A stretch of DNA of 64,000 bases from Nemopilema nomurai (taxonomy: Eukaryota > Cnidaria > Scyphozoa > Rhizostomeae > Rhizostomatidae). The position numbers and the translations under genes are program-made. The notes below the pieces were generated by a model. The model made no database searches, was not told the DNA's origin, and saw nothing but the letters and a program-made list of their open reading frames with translations. Position 1 is the first letter of the stretch; every line of letters begins with the position of its first letter. Below, in pieces: positions 29,007 to 40,472 of the stretch. The stretch spans positions 62,001-126,000 of the forward strand of contig ML133447.1 of NCBI GenBank assembly GCA_003864495.1, written 5' to 3'.

Positions 29007-29349
29007 TGTTAAATTCCTTTTTTTTATAATCGGCAATTACTTCTTTTAATGCTTCTTCGATTAGTTTGGTTGGTAATGGCACGTCCATTGTTCCATAATT
29101 TCAACGGGTAAATAATTTTCCGTCTCTATATACTCTTACTGCAACGCTTTTATTGTTGAATATTGCTAATCAACGACCGATTTTAATTCTAGTTTTTCCA
29201 TTTACTTTTTCAATACCATTTAATGCGTGGCAAGCAAAGCACTGAGTGCTAAAATAACCATTTCGTCCAATTTCGTTTGTTAGTCAGGGTTTGTGTTTAT
29301 AACAAATTTCGTATCCCTTACTTTTTAATTCTTTAATATATTTTTCCAT
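28999..29349 (-). CDS. Early protein with one Zn site, 116 aa (genotype B)
   Basis: Homologue of the 149-aa protein at 10860 that lacks its first zinc module: MEKYIK runs straight into ELKSKGYEICY. The QCFACHAL pair and the C-terminal domain remain. Confidence 0.72.
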
Positions 29350-29393
29350 ATTTTTTACCTTTTTCTTTTGCGCTACCTTTGCGCTTTATAAAT

Positions 29394-29399
29394 ATTATA
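29394..29399 (-). promoter_or_regulatory. Early promoter 1, -10 box (U2)
   Basis: TATAAT on the minus strand with a downstream GCGC-AAAGGTA-GCGC leader hairpin and an upstream ACGGACTAATATTAA element, as in U1. Confidence 0.7.
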
Positions 29400-29502
29400 C
29401 ACTTTTTTTTTTTATTTTTTTTTATTTTAATATTAGTCCGTGTTAATCGTTATTTTTGATATTAAAAAGATATTAAATTATTTTTTTTATTTATTTTAAT
29501 CT

Positions 29503-29871
29503 TTAATTACGACTAGAATAATCGGCTAGATTATTAATTCCTTTTATTCAAACAACATTTAATTTAATGTTATTTTGTTCGGCGATTCATCACGCCAATT
29601 TTGCATATCTTCCAGCGCTAGTTTTTGAATTAAAAACGCCTTTGTGAGCAGTTAAAACGGCGCAATCGGTTTTAACGATCAATTGTTTAATTCCATTTTC
29701 TTTTGCTCAAAATAAAGCACTCAATAGTCCAAATGCTTCAATTTCAATTTGTCAATTAATTTTTCGGTTAAATTTTTCAAATAAAACTTTTCCGGTTGTT
29801 TCACAAACGCCGGCAACTTTAAAGTGTTTTAAACTTCCGTCGATGTGAATAATTGTTTGTTTTTTAATCAT
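29503..29871 (-). CDS. rnhA: Ribonuclease HI, 122 aa (genotype B only)
   Basis: It cuts RNA in RNA-DNA hybrids. The catalytic set is visible in order: D11 (IIHIDGS), E45 (IEIEAFGLL), D69 (IVKTDC) and D117 (NNLADYSSR). The length is short for RNase HI and it lacks the basic loop of the E. coli enzyme, like the compact reverse-transcriptase-type or plant-type domain. It could remove primers or R-loops during phage replication. It is absent from genotype A and is transcribed behind its own copy of the early promoter. Confidence 0.88.
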
Positions 29872-29872
29872 A

Positions 29873-30251
29873 TTATCAACCAGCATTTCAAAAGTTTGCC
29901 ATTTTTTCTTTTAATCTTTTAAGTTCTTTTGCGATTTCTTCTGGTTTTAATAAACGCCATTTTTGAATATTTAATCATTCCAAAACGAACTATCGTTCCA
30001 ATTTTAGAATCATAAGTATTTGCCTTATTATCTAATCATCATTCGCACGTGGAGATACTTTCTATTCCGTCGTTCATTCAGTGATCAGATTTTCTAATTA
30101 AAGTAGTTTTATCGACACTTTGTCAATATTCGCTACCGCTATTTGAAGAATAAATTTTTGTAAATTTTGAAAAGTCAATGTTTTTTTCTTCAATTTGCGT
30201 AAAAATTGCTTTTGTATTTAAATGATAATTTGATTTGTTAATTTTTTCCAT
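29873..30251 (-). CDS. Early protein, 126 aa, genotype B only (two bases short here)
   Basis: The intact form is at 48765-49145. This copy lacks two bases near 29947 (TCTGGTTTT against TCTGGCGTTTT). It is described in full at the intact copy. Confidence 0.65.
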
Positions 30252-30286
30252 ATTTTTTTAATTAGCACCTTTTTTGCTATATAAAT

Positions 30287-30292
30287 ATTATA
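30287..30292 (-). promoter_or_regulatory. Early promoter 2, -10 box (U2)
   Basis: A second TATAATATTTATA box, upstream of the 126-aa gene. Its leader forms TAGC-loop-GCTA with AAAAAAGG in the loop. It is clearly a duplicate of promoter 1, with the shared upstream ACGGACTAATATTAA element. Confidence 0.7.
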
Positions 30293-30522
30293 CACTTTTT
30301 TTTATTTTTTTTTTATTTTTTTTATAAGTTAATATTAGTCCGTATTTATCGGTGTTTATTTAATTAAAAAAATTTAATAATTAAATGTTTTAATCAATTA
30401 TTCTATTTTTTTATTTATTTTTTTGTATAAAAAACATAATAAATTATTAACTTTTAACTGCTTTTTGCTATAATAAAATTATAGTTTTCAAACAGAATTA
30501 TTAGTCGCTATATTAAAATTTC

Positions 30523-30740
30523 ATATCATTTTTTTTATAGTAGTTTTAACGATAACCATCGGCTAATCTCAGCGTTTTAATATCATTTTTTTACAAAAAA
30601 CACTATTTTTTAACATTAAATAACAATCGCTAAAAGTTAATAAATGCTCTGTGTGCGTTAATTAAAATTTTAATTTACTAAAAAAATAAATAACAATTAA
30701 ATATCATTTTTTTTATAGTAGTTTTAACGATAACCATCGG
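30523..30740. repeat. Direct repeat of 40-base control element (U2)
   Basis: Two identical 40-base copies start 178 bases apart. Each has ATATCA, eight T, TATAGTAGTTTTAACGATAA and CCATCGG; CGAT-AACC-ATCG is a small dyad. Genotype A has one diverged copy at 11593-11632. A regulator binding site or origin element are both possible. Confidence 0.75.
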
Positions 30741-30899
30741 GCGATTTACGCCTTCTAATAACAAAAATAACATAAATAACAAGCTAATAATAATAGGATT
30801 ATAACTATATTTAGTAATAAATATATTTAATAAATTAAATATAATTTGGGTATGCTTTCAAATTCTTAATAATTCCACTAATTAAAAATAATTTTAATG

Positions 30900-30946
30900 T
30901 ATAATTTTATTGAAGTTGTAGCGAACTTTGATCGCTAAAATAGGAG
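30900..30946 (+). promoter_or_regulatory. Late rightward promoter and leader hairpin (U2)
   Basis: TATAAT at 30900-30905, leader stem AGCGA (30920-30924) / TCGCT (30932-30936), and TAGGAG before the ATG at 30956. Confidence 0.65.
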
Positions 30947-30955
30947 TTTAATATT

Positions 30956-31339
30956 ATGAGTATTGACGAAAATAACAAAGTGGCTGACACTTTACCAAAA
31001 CAAACAGATGATAAAACGGACTTAGCTTTTATTAAATTACGAAAAGAATTAAAGCAATTGAAAACCAAGAATGCAGTTTTAAGCGAAGAAAACCAAAATT
31101 ATAAAATAGAGACATATAAAAGTGTGTTTATTAAACAAGGTGGCCGAAATAACGCATTTAAGGCGTGGTTAAAAGTAAATGGTGAAGTCTTAGAAGACGG
31201 ATTAGAATCCGTTAATTGAAAACAACAAAAGAAAGAACACGATTATTTATTTAATATTGAAGAAGCCAAATCGTCTAATGACGGCATTAATTCAGGTAAA
31301 ATTGATGACGGACTTGGTGGTTTTGGGCTTAAAAAATAA
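30956..31339 (+). CDS. Putative scaffolding protein, 127 aa (U2)
   Basis: Genotype-B allele of 11866-12249 with many conservative changes in the charged helix and the same Gly/Asp-rich end. Frame intact through TGA. Confidence 0.6.
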
Positions 31340-31375
31340 TAATAATTAATCGTTTAATTAAAAAGGTTAATTAAA

Positions 31376-32374
31376 ATGGCTTATCCAGACAACATATTCA
31401 ACTTCAAACTTAACGGAGTTGCTATTAGTGGGAATAAATTATATTCCCAATTAGGAATTGTACCGAGTGAAACGGGACATTTTCGAAAATTAGGGTTAAT
31501 TTTAGATCGTTTGCCAGAATCGGGGCAAACACTACAATTTACTATTCCAAAAAGACAAAAGTTAAAGAAAGTTAAAAACGTTCCATATATTACACAAACA
31601 GACGCCTGAGCTAATCCGTTTGAAGGTTATAAATTTGAAATTACATTTAAACCGGGTTATTGATGAGCTGCTAGTGGTGATGAAATGAGTAAAGAATTAT
31701 TTTTACTAGCAAATAGTATCCAAGGACACATTTTTGCATCACGACTAATGGAAAAAGGGCGTTATGAGGACATTAACTATGTTAAAACGGCTAAAACATT
31801 TTTAGATGCAAATAAAGCTAATAATGTAATTGAATTATTAACAACTGATTTAACTAATTTAGATAGCGCAAAAGCAGTTAAAATTTACGAAACATTTTTA
31901 GAAATGATTAAAAAAGTTCGTAAAACAAGCAATGATATTACGGCTAGCTTAGGAACTAATTTAGTACCAAAATTAAAAGTATCAATTAGTCCTGATATGC
32001 GTATGGCTTTACAAATGGCGTTATTTACAAAAGCTATTAATCCCGTTTATATTTTAGAAGACGGCGAAAAGAATATGGTAATTGACGGCGTTAAATTACA
32101 CACTTTAAATGTGTTTGGTTCTAATATTACTTATTCCGATCTTGTAAGTGTTGATGCAACTAAGTTCCACGCTTTATTTATTGTAGATTTAGGAGAAAAC
32201 ACACCCGCAATTGCTTATCGTGGTGGTAAAAACTACGCTCAACAAACACAAGATAATTTAATGGCAGGACTTAGTCACGCTTCCTTCCGTTCTAGTGAAG
32301 CGGTTGGTGTTTGAAATGATATCGCTAAATTCTGTGTTTATGGAATTTATACAACAACACCTCCAAGCAAATAA
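31376..32374 (+). CDS. Major capsid protein candidate, 332 aa (U2)
   Basis: Genotype-B allele of 12281-13279, same length and frame intact. Changes are spread but mild (for example VFGSNITYSD for VFGSNIIYSD), as expected for a conserved shell protein. Confidence 0.7.
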
Positions 32375-32421
32375 CATTTGAAATTAAAATTAAAAAATAA
32401 TTAAATGTTATAAAATATAAA

Positions 32422-32508
32422 TGTGGTAGAGTCCCGTAAGATTTGCTTATGGAACTACACACACCCGAAGGGACGGACTAGCCTGAGTGTTAGCCGCCCT
32501 TCAAAGGG
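32422..32508 (+). ncRNA. Conserved structured RNA, genotype-B form (U2)
   Basis: P2 is CCGTAAG (32434-32440) / CTTATGG (32446-32452). P3 is GGG-A-CGG-A-CTA (32470-32480) / TAGCCGCCC (32491-32499). The helices are kept although several bases on both sides differ from genotype A, and the loop ACTAGCCTG is unchanged. Confidence 0.7.
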
Positions 32509-32514
32509 ACTAAA

Positions 32515-34894
32515 ATGCTATTAATTTACGATCAAACTAAAACCGATTTTAATACTTTTGAAAAGCAACAAAAAGCGTTTTTATTAAAGATTAAAACCGA
32601 CTTTGGAATTACAATTGAAGAAAACGACGAACTATTACCAAGCGCTTTATTAAGCGCAAATAGTAGTTTAATAGGTGCAACCGGCGGACGATTGACAAAT
32701 TACGCCGAATTTAGCGCTTTAAGTGCCCAACAACAGGGACTAGTAATTAACGCATTAGCAATAATGGTTGATTATGCAATTAAAAATGGTGTATTTAACG
32801 AAGGGACAAGCGTTAGCGGTTCTAGTGGTGGTGTTTCTAGTTCGATATCAAACCAACGAGACGGAGCGTTCATTCCGTCAAAGGCATTAAAATTATTGGA
32901 AGTAGCAAACTTGTTAAGCCCAACAATTTTAATCGTCACTAATGATCCACAAACAGGCGACGACTTATCAATTAGCGTTGATACTTGAAATGCGTGAAAA
33001 AAACAAGCATTAATTGATATTGACACACTAATTAGACAACGAGCGGTGTTATTCAAAGGTGACAAAGGCGACAAAGGCGATAAAGGTGATACCGGAGCAC
33101 AAGGTATAACCGCCGGATACAAAGTTTTAGGAGTTCCTTCAACTGGTGATTTTTCAGTTAAAATTAGCGGCGAAAGCGGTGGAAGAGCTAAAAGTAATAT
33201 TTATGTTGCTGACACAGGCAATATTTTCTTAGATACATCGGCAATTACCGACACTGGTAAAGTCAATACGCCGCAGTTGAGAATTGACGGCGTTGGCGAT
33301 ACTGCACTAGCTAATAAAGAGCCTTTATGGCTAAATAATGTTGTTTGATGAGGCCTATTAAAAAGATTATTAGCGTTAAAAGCTAATTCGGCCGATGTTT
33401 ATACAAAAACAGAGACCGATAATAAACTAGCGACTAAGGCCACTACAACGGCGTTAAACACACAAAAAACAGATTTAGAAGCAAAGATAGCGTTAAAGCG
33501 TGATATTAGCGATAGTTATACAAAGGCCGAAGTTGATACTAAAATTGCTGCTGCTGGTGGTTCAGTTGATGCTTACACAAAGCAGAAACGGACGACAAGA
33601 TTCTAAATTAGAAGGGTTCGGGTGTAGATTTACAAAAAATTATACCTTTACAAACGAATTAGAAATAGCGACGATATTCTTGTATCAATACCGCATTTTC
33701 TTCCCATCTGCGACTGATTTAACAACTTCTAAAAACTATTATTTGAATACAATTGTTAAATATGTTTAGTAGTAGGCGATTATTTTAAACTTACCTTTCC
33801 TCTGGTTGAACTTTAAGTAAGAATTCTAGCGATAATTAAAGTGCTGGTAAAACATTTATTAAAATTATCGTTGTTTGGTCATCCTTCTAAATGAATTTTA
33901 GCCAAAGGCTACGAAAACGGCGACACTACTAAGCAAGCAGTTGAAATAGCAATTGGTGCTTATGGTTCTTTTCTTTTTATTTTTTTTCACAAATAACAAT
34001 TAAGCCCGAAGATTGAGTGCCTGGTGGTAATGTGTCTGCTTCTAATAAATTCCTTAGAACAAAGGACATTTTAGAAGTCGCCCAAACAAAAAAACGACTA
34101 GCATTATACCCAAGAGAGACGCTACATTTGCGTCTGTTGGCGTTAATTGGAATTAAATATGAAAAATTAGCTAATTCAAAAGTTCGTGTTCGTGGTAATC
34201 GTATCCACTGAATAAAAAACACGGCTCCGCCATTTTTGGGTGATGGGTTAGAATTAAAAGCTATTTTAACTATGATTGGTCGGCTTTACCTAATAGCAGT
34301 GAAACGAATGAAATAACAGGTTTAAGCGCACCAAAGCGTTTTTTCAAAGGCGATAAATTTATTGATTGCCATATCATTTGAAAGAATTCGGAAGACATGG
34401 AATTTTAGTTTTTAAAATAATGGAATTAAATTAAAAGATACCAAAACACTAAATCGTTGAAATTCACACCCACCAGCTAATACTACAAATGTAGATTTAA
34501 AGGCGATGAATGCGTAATCAAAATATCACTGATTGCGACCAATTAGCCATCGACAATGGAACGCATTTTCTGGCGGTGGTAATAAATATTTCAACACGAA
34601 AATATCAGTTCGTTTTGAAGCGACAGCAATTTTTATAGAAACAAAAGGCGGGCTTGATAATGGCAACGATATCAAGATACCGAAACAAAAGCAGTTATTA
34701 ATTACCCAACAAACTACGACGATAATAGTGGAATTGAGTTTTCAAATATAGAGTGCTGACGAACTAATTTTTCAACTGGAACTAGGTTAAGTGGTATAAG
34801 CCCGTATATTTTAGACACGGGAACTGAAATCGTCATTTATGAAAGTGCTTACAACAAGCAGTTAAAAGCAGTTGATGACGGAGTTATATTTTAA
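32515..34894 (+). CDS. Fibre protein with short collagen repeat (multiply frameshifted, U2)
   Basis: Intact for about the first 350 residues, with five Gly-X-Y-like triplets (GDKGDKGDKGDTGAQ) near residues 181-195. An extra VYTKTETDNKLATK repeat is absent from genotype A. After about 33580 many bases are missing, so the distal half reads in fragments. It ends in TAATG with the next gene. Confidence 0.72.
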
Positions 34895-35250
34895 TGATTA
34901 AAGCGTTAATTCCATTCTTAAAGAATGTTAAAAGCCAGTTATTAATTCTAGCGGTTATATTTGCAGTTGGTGGTGGTGTTTTAATTTACCACGCCGAAAA
35001 TAGCGCTAAAAGCGTTAAAATTGAAACTAATTATAGAATTAATGGAACAATTGATAAGGAGCGATATTCGCCCCTTAAAACTAATTTAACGGCCTTAATT
35101 GGTGGCGGACTACTAATGACACTTAGCGGTGTTTGTATCATCGGCTTTATTTTCAAAAATGGAAGCGCTAATAATCACAAACAATTATTTAATGAAATTA
35201 AAGAAATTAAAGAATTATTAAAGGAGCAAAAAAAAGACAATGCAAAATAA
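34894..35250 (+). CDS. Late two-TM membrane protein, 118 aa (U2)
   Basis: Identical in protein to 15999-16355; from here rightward genotypes A and B are almost the same. Confidence 0.7.
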   Translation: MIKALIPFLKNVKSQLLILAVIFAVGGGVLIYHAENSAKSVKIETNYRINGTIDKERYSPLKTNLTALIGGGLLMTLSGVCIIGFIFKNGSANNHKQLFNEIKEIKELLKEQKKDNAK

Positions 35251-35409
35251 AATTATTCAATTCTTAACAAAAAACGGAAAACTAATATTAACTAGATTAA
35301 CAATTATTCTATTAAATGCACTAGAATTAGTTTTAGTATTTATTCCAACTAAACGGGTTTCACTTGCACCATAATTAAGTGATTAGAAGATTTTAACAAT
35401 CGATTATAA
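35240..35409 (+). CDS. Small hydrophobic protein, one base short (U2)
   Basis: As 54120-54290, but one T is missing near 35372 (CACCATAATT against CACCATTAATT). The lost base differs from that in U1, which points to sequencing error. Confidence 0.6.
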
Positions 35410-35410
35410 A

Positions 35411-36772
35411 ATGACTACAAAAACTATTAAATTAGAAGATAAAATTAAACAACATTTAATTAGATTGTTTGCGGACAAGTTTGTTAATTATTTAGGCGGT
35501 AAAGGCTACTTATTAAGCAGTGAAAACGAAGCTATTAATAAGTTTTGGACTAATTGACAAATTAATAGCCACTTCGAACAATTAGTGCATCAAATTATTA
35601 GTGAAACAAGTATTAAGGGAGAAGTGGCGGTTGGTATTGAAGCGTTAATTGAAAATGACGAGCAAATATTCGTGGTAAAAGATAATATATTCGCTAAGAC
35701 TTGACGCTTTAACGAGCTTTATTCAATTACGCTATTAAAAACTATTGTTGTTAGTCAAAACCTTAATTATTACTTATTAGAAACCTGAACTAATGAATAT
35801 GTGGATCGGCGTTTCTTTACTAATAAACCAACACTAAATAATCGTGGCATTCCATTAGCTTATTCAAGTATTCAATTAAAATTACCGCTAGCTTATCAAA
35901 ATTTACACGAAGGCATTAAACAGAACCCTTACGGCTTTATTCCTTTTGAAGTTTTTCAAAACTATTATTTTTACAATAAACCCGATGTTAATAAAGCAGA
36001 ATTAGAAATTGAAAACTACACAGAATATAAAAACTTTGAAATTAACGAATGGGGCACAGGTGGTACTATTCTAGCGTTTAATAACTTAGACCAGTCCACG
36101 ATGAAAACACTGGCAAACAAAGCGAGTAATTGAATTAAAACATTAAAAAAAGTATTGTTCGGGCAAGGCACTAAGGGAGCAGAAAGTAAAACATTAGAAT
36201 ATGTTAATCCGAACTACCAGATTAATCCGTTTATTGATATGGACAAGTATTATTTAAGTAAAATTTACCAAGCCGTAGGGCTTCAATTTGACACCAAAAT
36301 AGAAAATTCAACCGCTACCGAAGCATCGCTTAACCACTCATCGCAAGGTAGCACTATTAACCTTAAACGACAAACATTTAACGATGCAATGAACCGACTA
36401 TTGTTTAAGCTTTTTAGTTTTAGATTTGAAATAAAAGATATGTCGGCGTTTGAATTCACCCTTAACGAAAATACGGCGTTAAACTTAAAAGAAACAACAG
36501 AACAAGTTCGGATTGAATTAGAATTAGGTTTAATTAGTAAAAAAGACGCTATTATTAAAATTAATGGATGCAACGAAGAAGAAGCGGGTAATCGTTTAGA
36601 TAAAATTAACGATGAAAAAATAGAAGCGTTAAAAATGATAAATGAACATTATCCCGCCGCTAGTCAAAACGACGCAAATACGCCACAGAACCAAACGGCA
36701 TTAACAAACCAGGAAGATAATAACAATGGCATTAACCAAGTTCCAAATAAAACAAATAAACCGCAACAATAA
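35411..36772 (+). CDS. Portal protein, 453 aa (U2)
   Basis: Same protein as 16516-17877, frame intact, overlapping the tail gene by 47 bases. Confidence 0.82.
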
Positions 36773-39422
36773 CGAACTATTAAAGCTTAACGATAAAAAG
36801 ACTTTAATATTCCCGTTTGTGTTTTCAAATGGTGCCACTGATCGGACTAATCAAGCATTCGGCCAATTTGGTATGTTAAGGCGACTATTTGATGGCAAAA
36901 ATGCTGTATTAGTCCGTTGATTAAATAGTCGTAAGCCGCCAAAGACGATTAACGATAAGGTGACCTTAGAATTCCAAGAAGGAATAGCGTTTGAAGGTTA
37001 TAATTATTCGCACCAATTATTTAATCTGTTTCAAAAAGATGCGGTGACCGACACGATTGAATTATTGAATTATAAAACGCTTAAAATTGTATTAAATGAA
37101 AAACAAATTAACGACTGATTTGGTAAAAGCTTCGCATCATTTTTCAGTTTAGAAAATATAGAAATTAACGCATCAGTGGACGATACCTGATTAAGCGTCC
37201 TTTACTATATCCCTGAAATGTCTAATGTTGATATCTTTTATATTGAAAGTGCAACGCTTATTAAAGATTTAACGGGCAAGATTGTTAATTGTGAAGTTAA
37301 TTTACGCAGTTTAACACACGAATTAAGACAATCAGGTCGCTCGGTTGAGCAATGAGTTAATTTTGCTACGCCTGGTGATAAATACGCTATTCCAGTATTA
37401 GATAATTCAATAGCTAAAAAGTGAAAAATGGAAGTTAAAGAAACAGAAGGGTTTAAGTTCGTGCAAATTGAAGCGGATAATTTAATATGTGTTAATTCTA
37501 ATCTTTTAACTGGTCGTCCGCTTAACGCTAATAAAGCTTTAATTGAAATACCACGTGAGCTAGGCATTAGTAATGTTATTAGTCCTATTTTTAACACCGC
37601 TAGAAAAACTAATTACTACGTGAAGGAGTGAGTAATGGTGACCGGACAATTTATTAATGACTTTTACGATGCAGGTGCAACGCCAGAATTGATAAGAAAC
37701 TTAGAAAGAAGTTATAACCCTTTACAGAAACGGCAAGCGACCGCTTTCTTTCAAATTGACACAATATCAAATAATAGCACGCTAGTTAATAATCTTAAAA
37801 GAAAATTAAACTGGGAGAATTGAAACACTGAGCAAGTGGCTAATTTTTTATTACCGGTTCGTTTTTTTCAAAGTATTAAAAGCAGTGATAGTTATAAATT
37901 CAAAATTGACGGAACAGGCAAAAATGTGCCCGATTGAACCACCGCAATAGTAATTAAGTCCTTTATTGATTTTCTTAATCTTAATAGCTTTTCTTTCCAA
38001 CAAAATAATAGTTTTAATATGGGATCTAAAATTTATTCACAAAATGCATTAGGGATCTTTGGTAATTTAATTAGCACGGCTATAACGGGTGCTGGTGCTT
38101 TAATTGGTGCCTTTGCTGGCGCCAAAGCAGGTAAGCCAACGATCGGTGCTGCTGTTGGTGGTTTTATAGGTCAAGGAGTGGCAAAAGTAGTTGACTCGTT
38201 TATTAAACCTTGAAGCACTAATACAAAAATAGAAAACGCCGATAACTTCAAATGATCGTTTTTAATTCCGAAAGTTTTGGTTGATAAAATGAATAAGATT
38301 TTCGGGAGTAATAAAATTCCATTATCTTTATTTACAGGTGAAAAAAACGAATTAACCGCCTTAGGAGTTGGCAAATTGCCCGTAGTTTTAACCTTTCAAG
38401 TTAGCGATGTATTAGCTAATACAGGCGATAAAACAACATTAGATTTAGTAAGTAAAGGATCAAACTTAGATATTAAAGCTAATTATAAGTTTCAACAAAC
38501 AACTAAAACATACGCATTAGACTTTTGGCGGTTAGTTGCATTAGGTATGGCAAATGTTCGTTTATCTTTGTTTGATAAAGATAAGAAACTTATTTATACA
38601 CATTATCAAGCAACACAAGCTAAACATAGCGAGATATTACCAGAAGTAGCAACAGAAAGCGTTATTAGCGATTTAGAAGCGGTGACTAATGAATTACCAA
38701 TCGGATATTCAAACATTAAAGATCCCAAGCTAGTGCCGAGTAATTTTGAACCAATATTAACTAAGCAAGCGCTAAATGATACTGATATTGTTATTCCGTT
38801 CAAAACGGGATTTTTGGATTTACAAACTGGTAATTTGAAGCCTGAAAATGGTGATTTTAATATTCAAAAAATAATTAAAATACAAACTGGAACTAATTTT
38901 AATTTGGATCAAGTATTTAGCCAATATCCAACTTTTAAAATTAAATTTAATTATCAATTTTCAATTACGGGTTCTCATCACCAAACTAGCGCTAATCGGT
39001 TATTGCAAGGTTCATATGCTTATTTACCAACAATTAACAACTTTATTCAAAATATAATTTTTGAAATTAACAAAGATAATTATAAAAATAATGTTAATAG
39101 CTTCAAACAAATAATATTTGATACGACTAATTTTCCTACCAAACAAATTAAATTTATTCAAACACATACAGGGTTAATAAACGATAGAGTCGTTTATACA
39201 AATGGTAAAGTTAAATTAGAATATTTATTTAATTTACAAAAATTAGATAATCACACTTATAAAATTAAATTAAGTAATTTTAAGTTATTACAATTCCCGG
39301 CAATTACGTCTGGTTATTCTGGTTATTATTGAGAATTAAGTAATTTTACTTATGATGCTAAATTATTAAATTATAATTTTCACTTTTCAATTACGAATTT
39401 AGAAATTACAACGGAGGTTTAA
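36726..39422 (+). CDS. Tail knob/tip protein, 898 aa, intact
   Basis: The only full-length, frame-intact copy in the window. The hydrophobic Gly/Ala-rich segment is at about residues 442-490. Residue 302 is TGA here and TGG in U1, direct evidence for TGA as Trp. Differences from U1 cluster near residues 440-460 and 575-620. The ribosome-binding site of the next gene overlaps the last codons. Confidence 0.8.
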
Positions 39423-39424
39423 AA

Positions 39425-40036
39425 ATGGAATTAACCACTGCCATTTGAAACCAATTAAGGCGTTTAGACTTTAAGAAGCAACATTTAATTATTGTTAATG
39501 GTCGTAATATTCAAGCTTCCACTATGGACTGATGAAAGAATACCGAAACTAATAGCACATGAATTAAAAGAATTGAATATACGCCAGTGAATAACTTTAA
39601 GGGCTTCGTAGTCGTCTATATTAAAACTATTCAAAAAAGGGCTAATGCAAAAGGCGAGATTAAAACATATACGACAAAAGGCGGACAATTAACTATTCCT
39701 GTTAGCTTTAAGCAATTCGTCGTTTCACTAGCTAGTCCGAATAATGTTAATAACCCGTCCGCACCAGACGGAGTAGGGACTAAATTATGGACTTCTGTTA
39801 ATGCTTTTATTGGCGTTTCACAAGAAGAAGGCGGTGAAGGTGAGCAGGCAAAAATAGTGCAAACTTTCAAAGAACAAAAAAAATTAAGCGGTAAAAGTTA
39901 TGAAAAAATAACTGGTTGGATCCAAGAAGGTAAAGTTGATAAATTACAAAGAACTATTAACCGCCAGGCAATGATTAAAAGAAAATATAGTCCCGATCAA
40001 TTATTAACTATGTTTTTACAACGATTAAGGTTCTAA
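39425..40036 (+). CDS. Late-operon protein, 203 aa (U3)
   Basis: Same as 1748-2359, intact. Confidence 0.8.
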
Positions 40037-40038
40037 TT

Positions 40039-40470
40039 ATGGATACATTAAAAATTAAAAAACACGGCAACACTAGTCGCTTAAAAGGGACTAAAATTAC
40101 AAAGCCCGACGTTAATTTAATGGCCGATGGCGATCGGCGTTTAGGTAAATGAATGCGCCAAGTTCCAAAAATGAGTTATTTAAAGCTTATAAGGCAGTCG
40201 TCTTTACAGGAGCAAATGGCGTTCTTTGATAAGCTAGAAAATTATATGTTAAACATTAAAGAATGGAAGCATTATAACGCTATTAAAAAGTGTGAAAAAT
40301 ATAAGCAGTTAATGTCCTTTCTAAACGAAAGAATGAAAAATACGGCTAAGTTAGACGCCGTTATTGACGAACGGCAAAAAATACAAATTGATTTTCAATT
40401 ACCAGACGGATGGGAAGGTGAAGCCGACGATATTCAATTGCACGACTTAAAGAAAGACGAAGATAAATAA
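40039..40470 (+). CDS. Putative terminase small subunit, 143 aa (U3)
   Basis: Same as 2362-2793, intact. Confidence 0.55.
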
Positions 40471-40472
40471 TT

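Larger units (their letters stand above)
30252..30955. other. Control region between early and late blocks (U2)
   Basis: No supportable gene in 704 bases. Contents: early promoter 2, a TATAAT near 30470, two copies of a 40-base element (30523-30562 and 30701-30740), a 16-bp palindrome AATTAAAATTTTAATT at 30660-30675 between them, and late TATAAT boxes near 30840 and at 30900. Confidence 0.7.
19798..38692. mobile_element. U2: complete phage genome unit, genotype B
   Basis: Same gene order as U1, about 18.9 kb, but genotype B in the early region: a shorter collagen protein, no XRE gene, and added RNase HI and 126-aa genes. From 34894 to about 38000 it is nearly identical to U1. No integration site or target duplication separates it from its neighbours. 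Confidence 0.85.
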
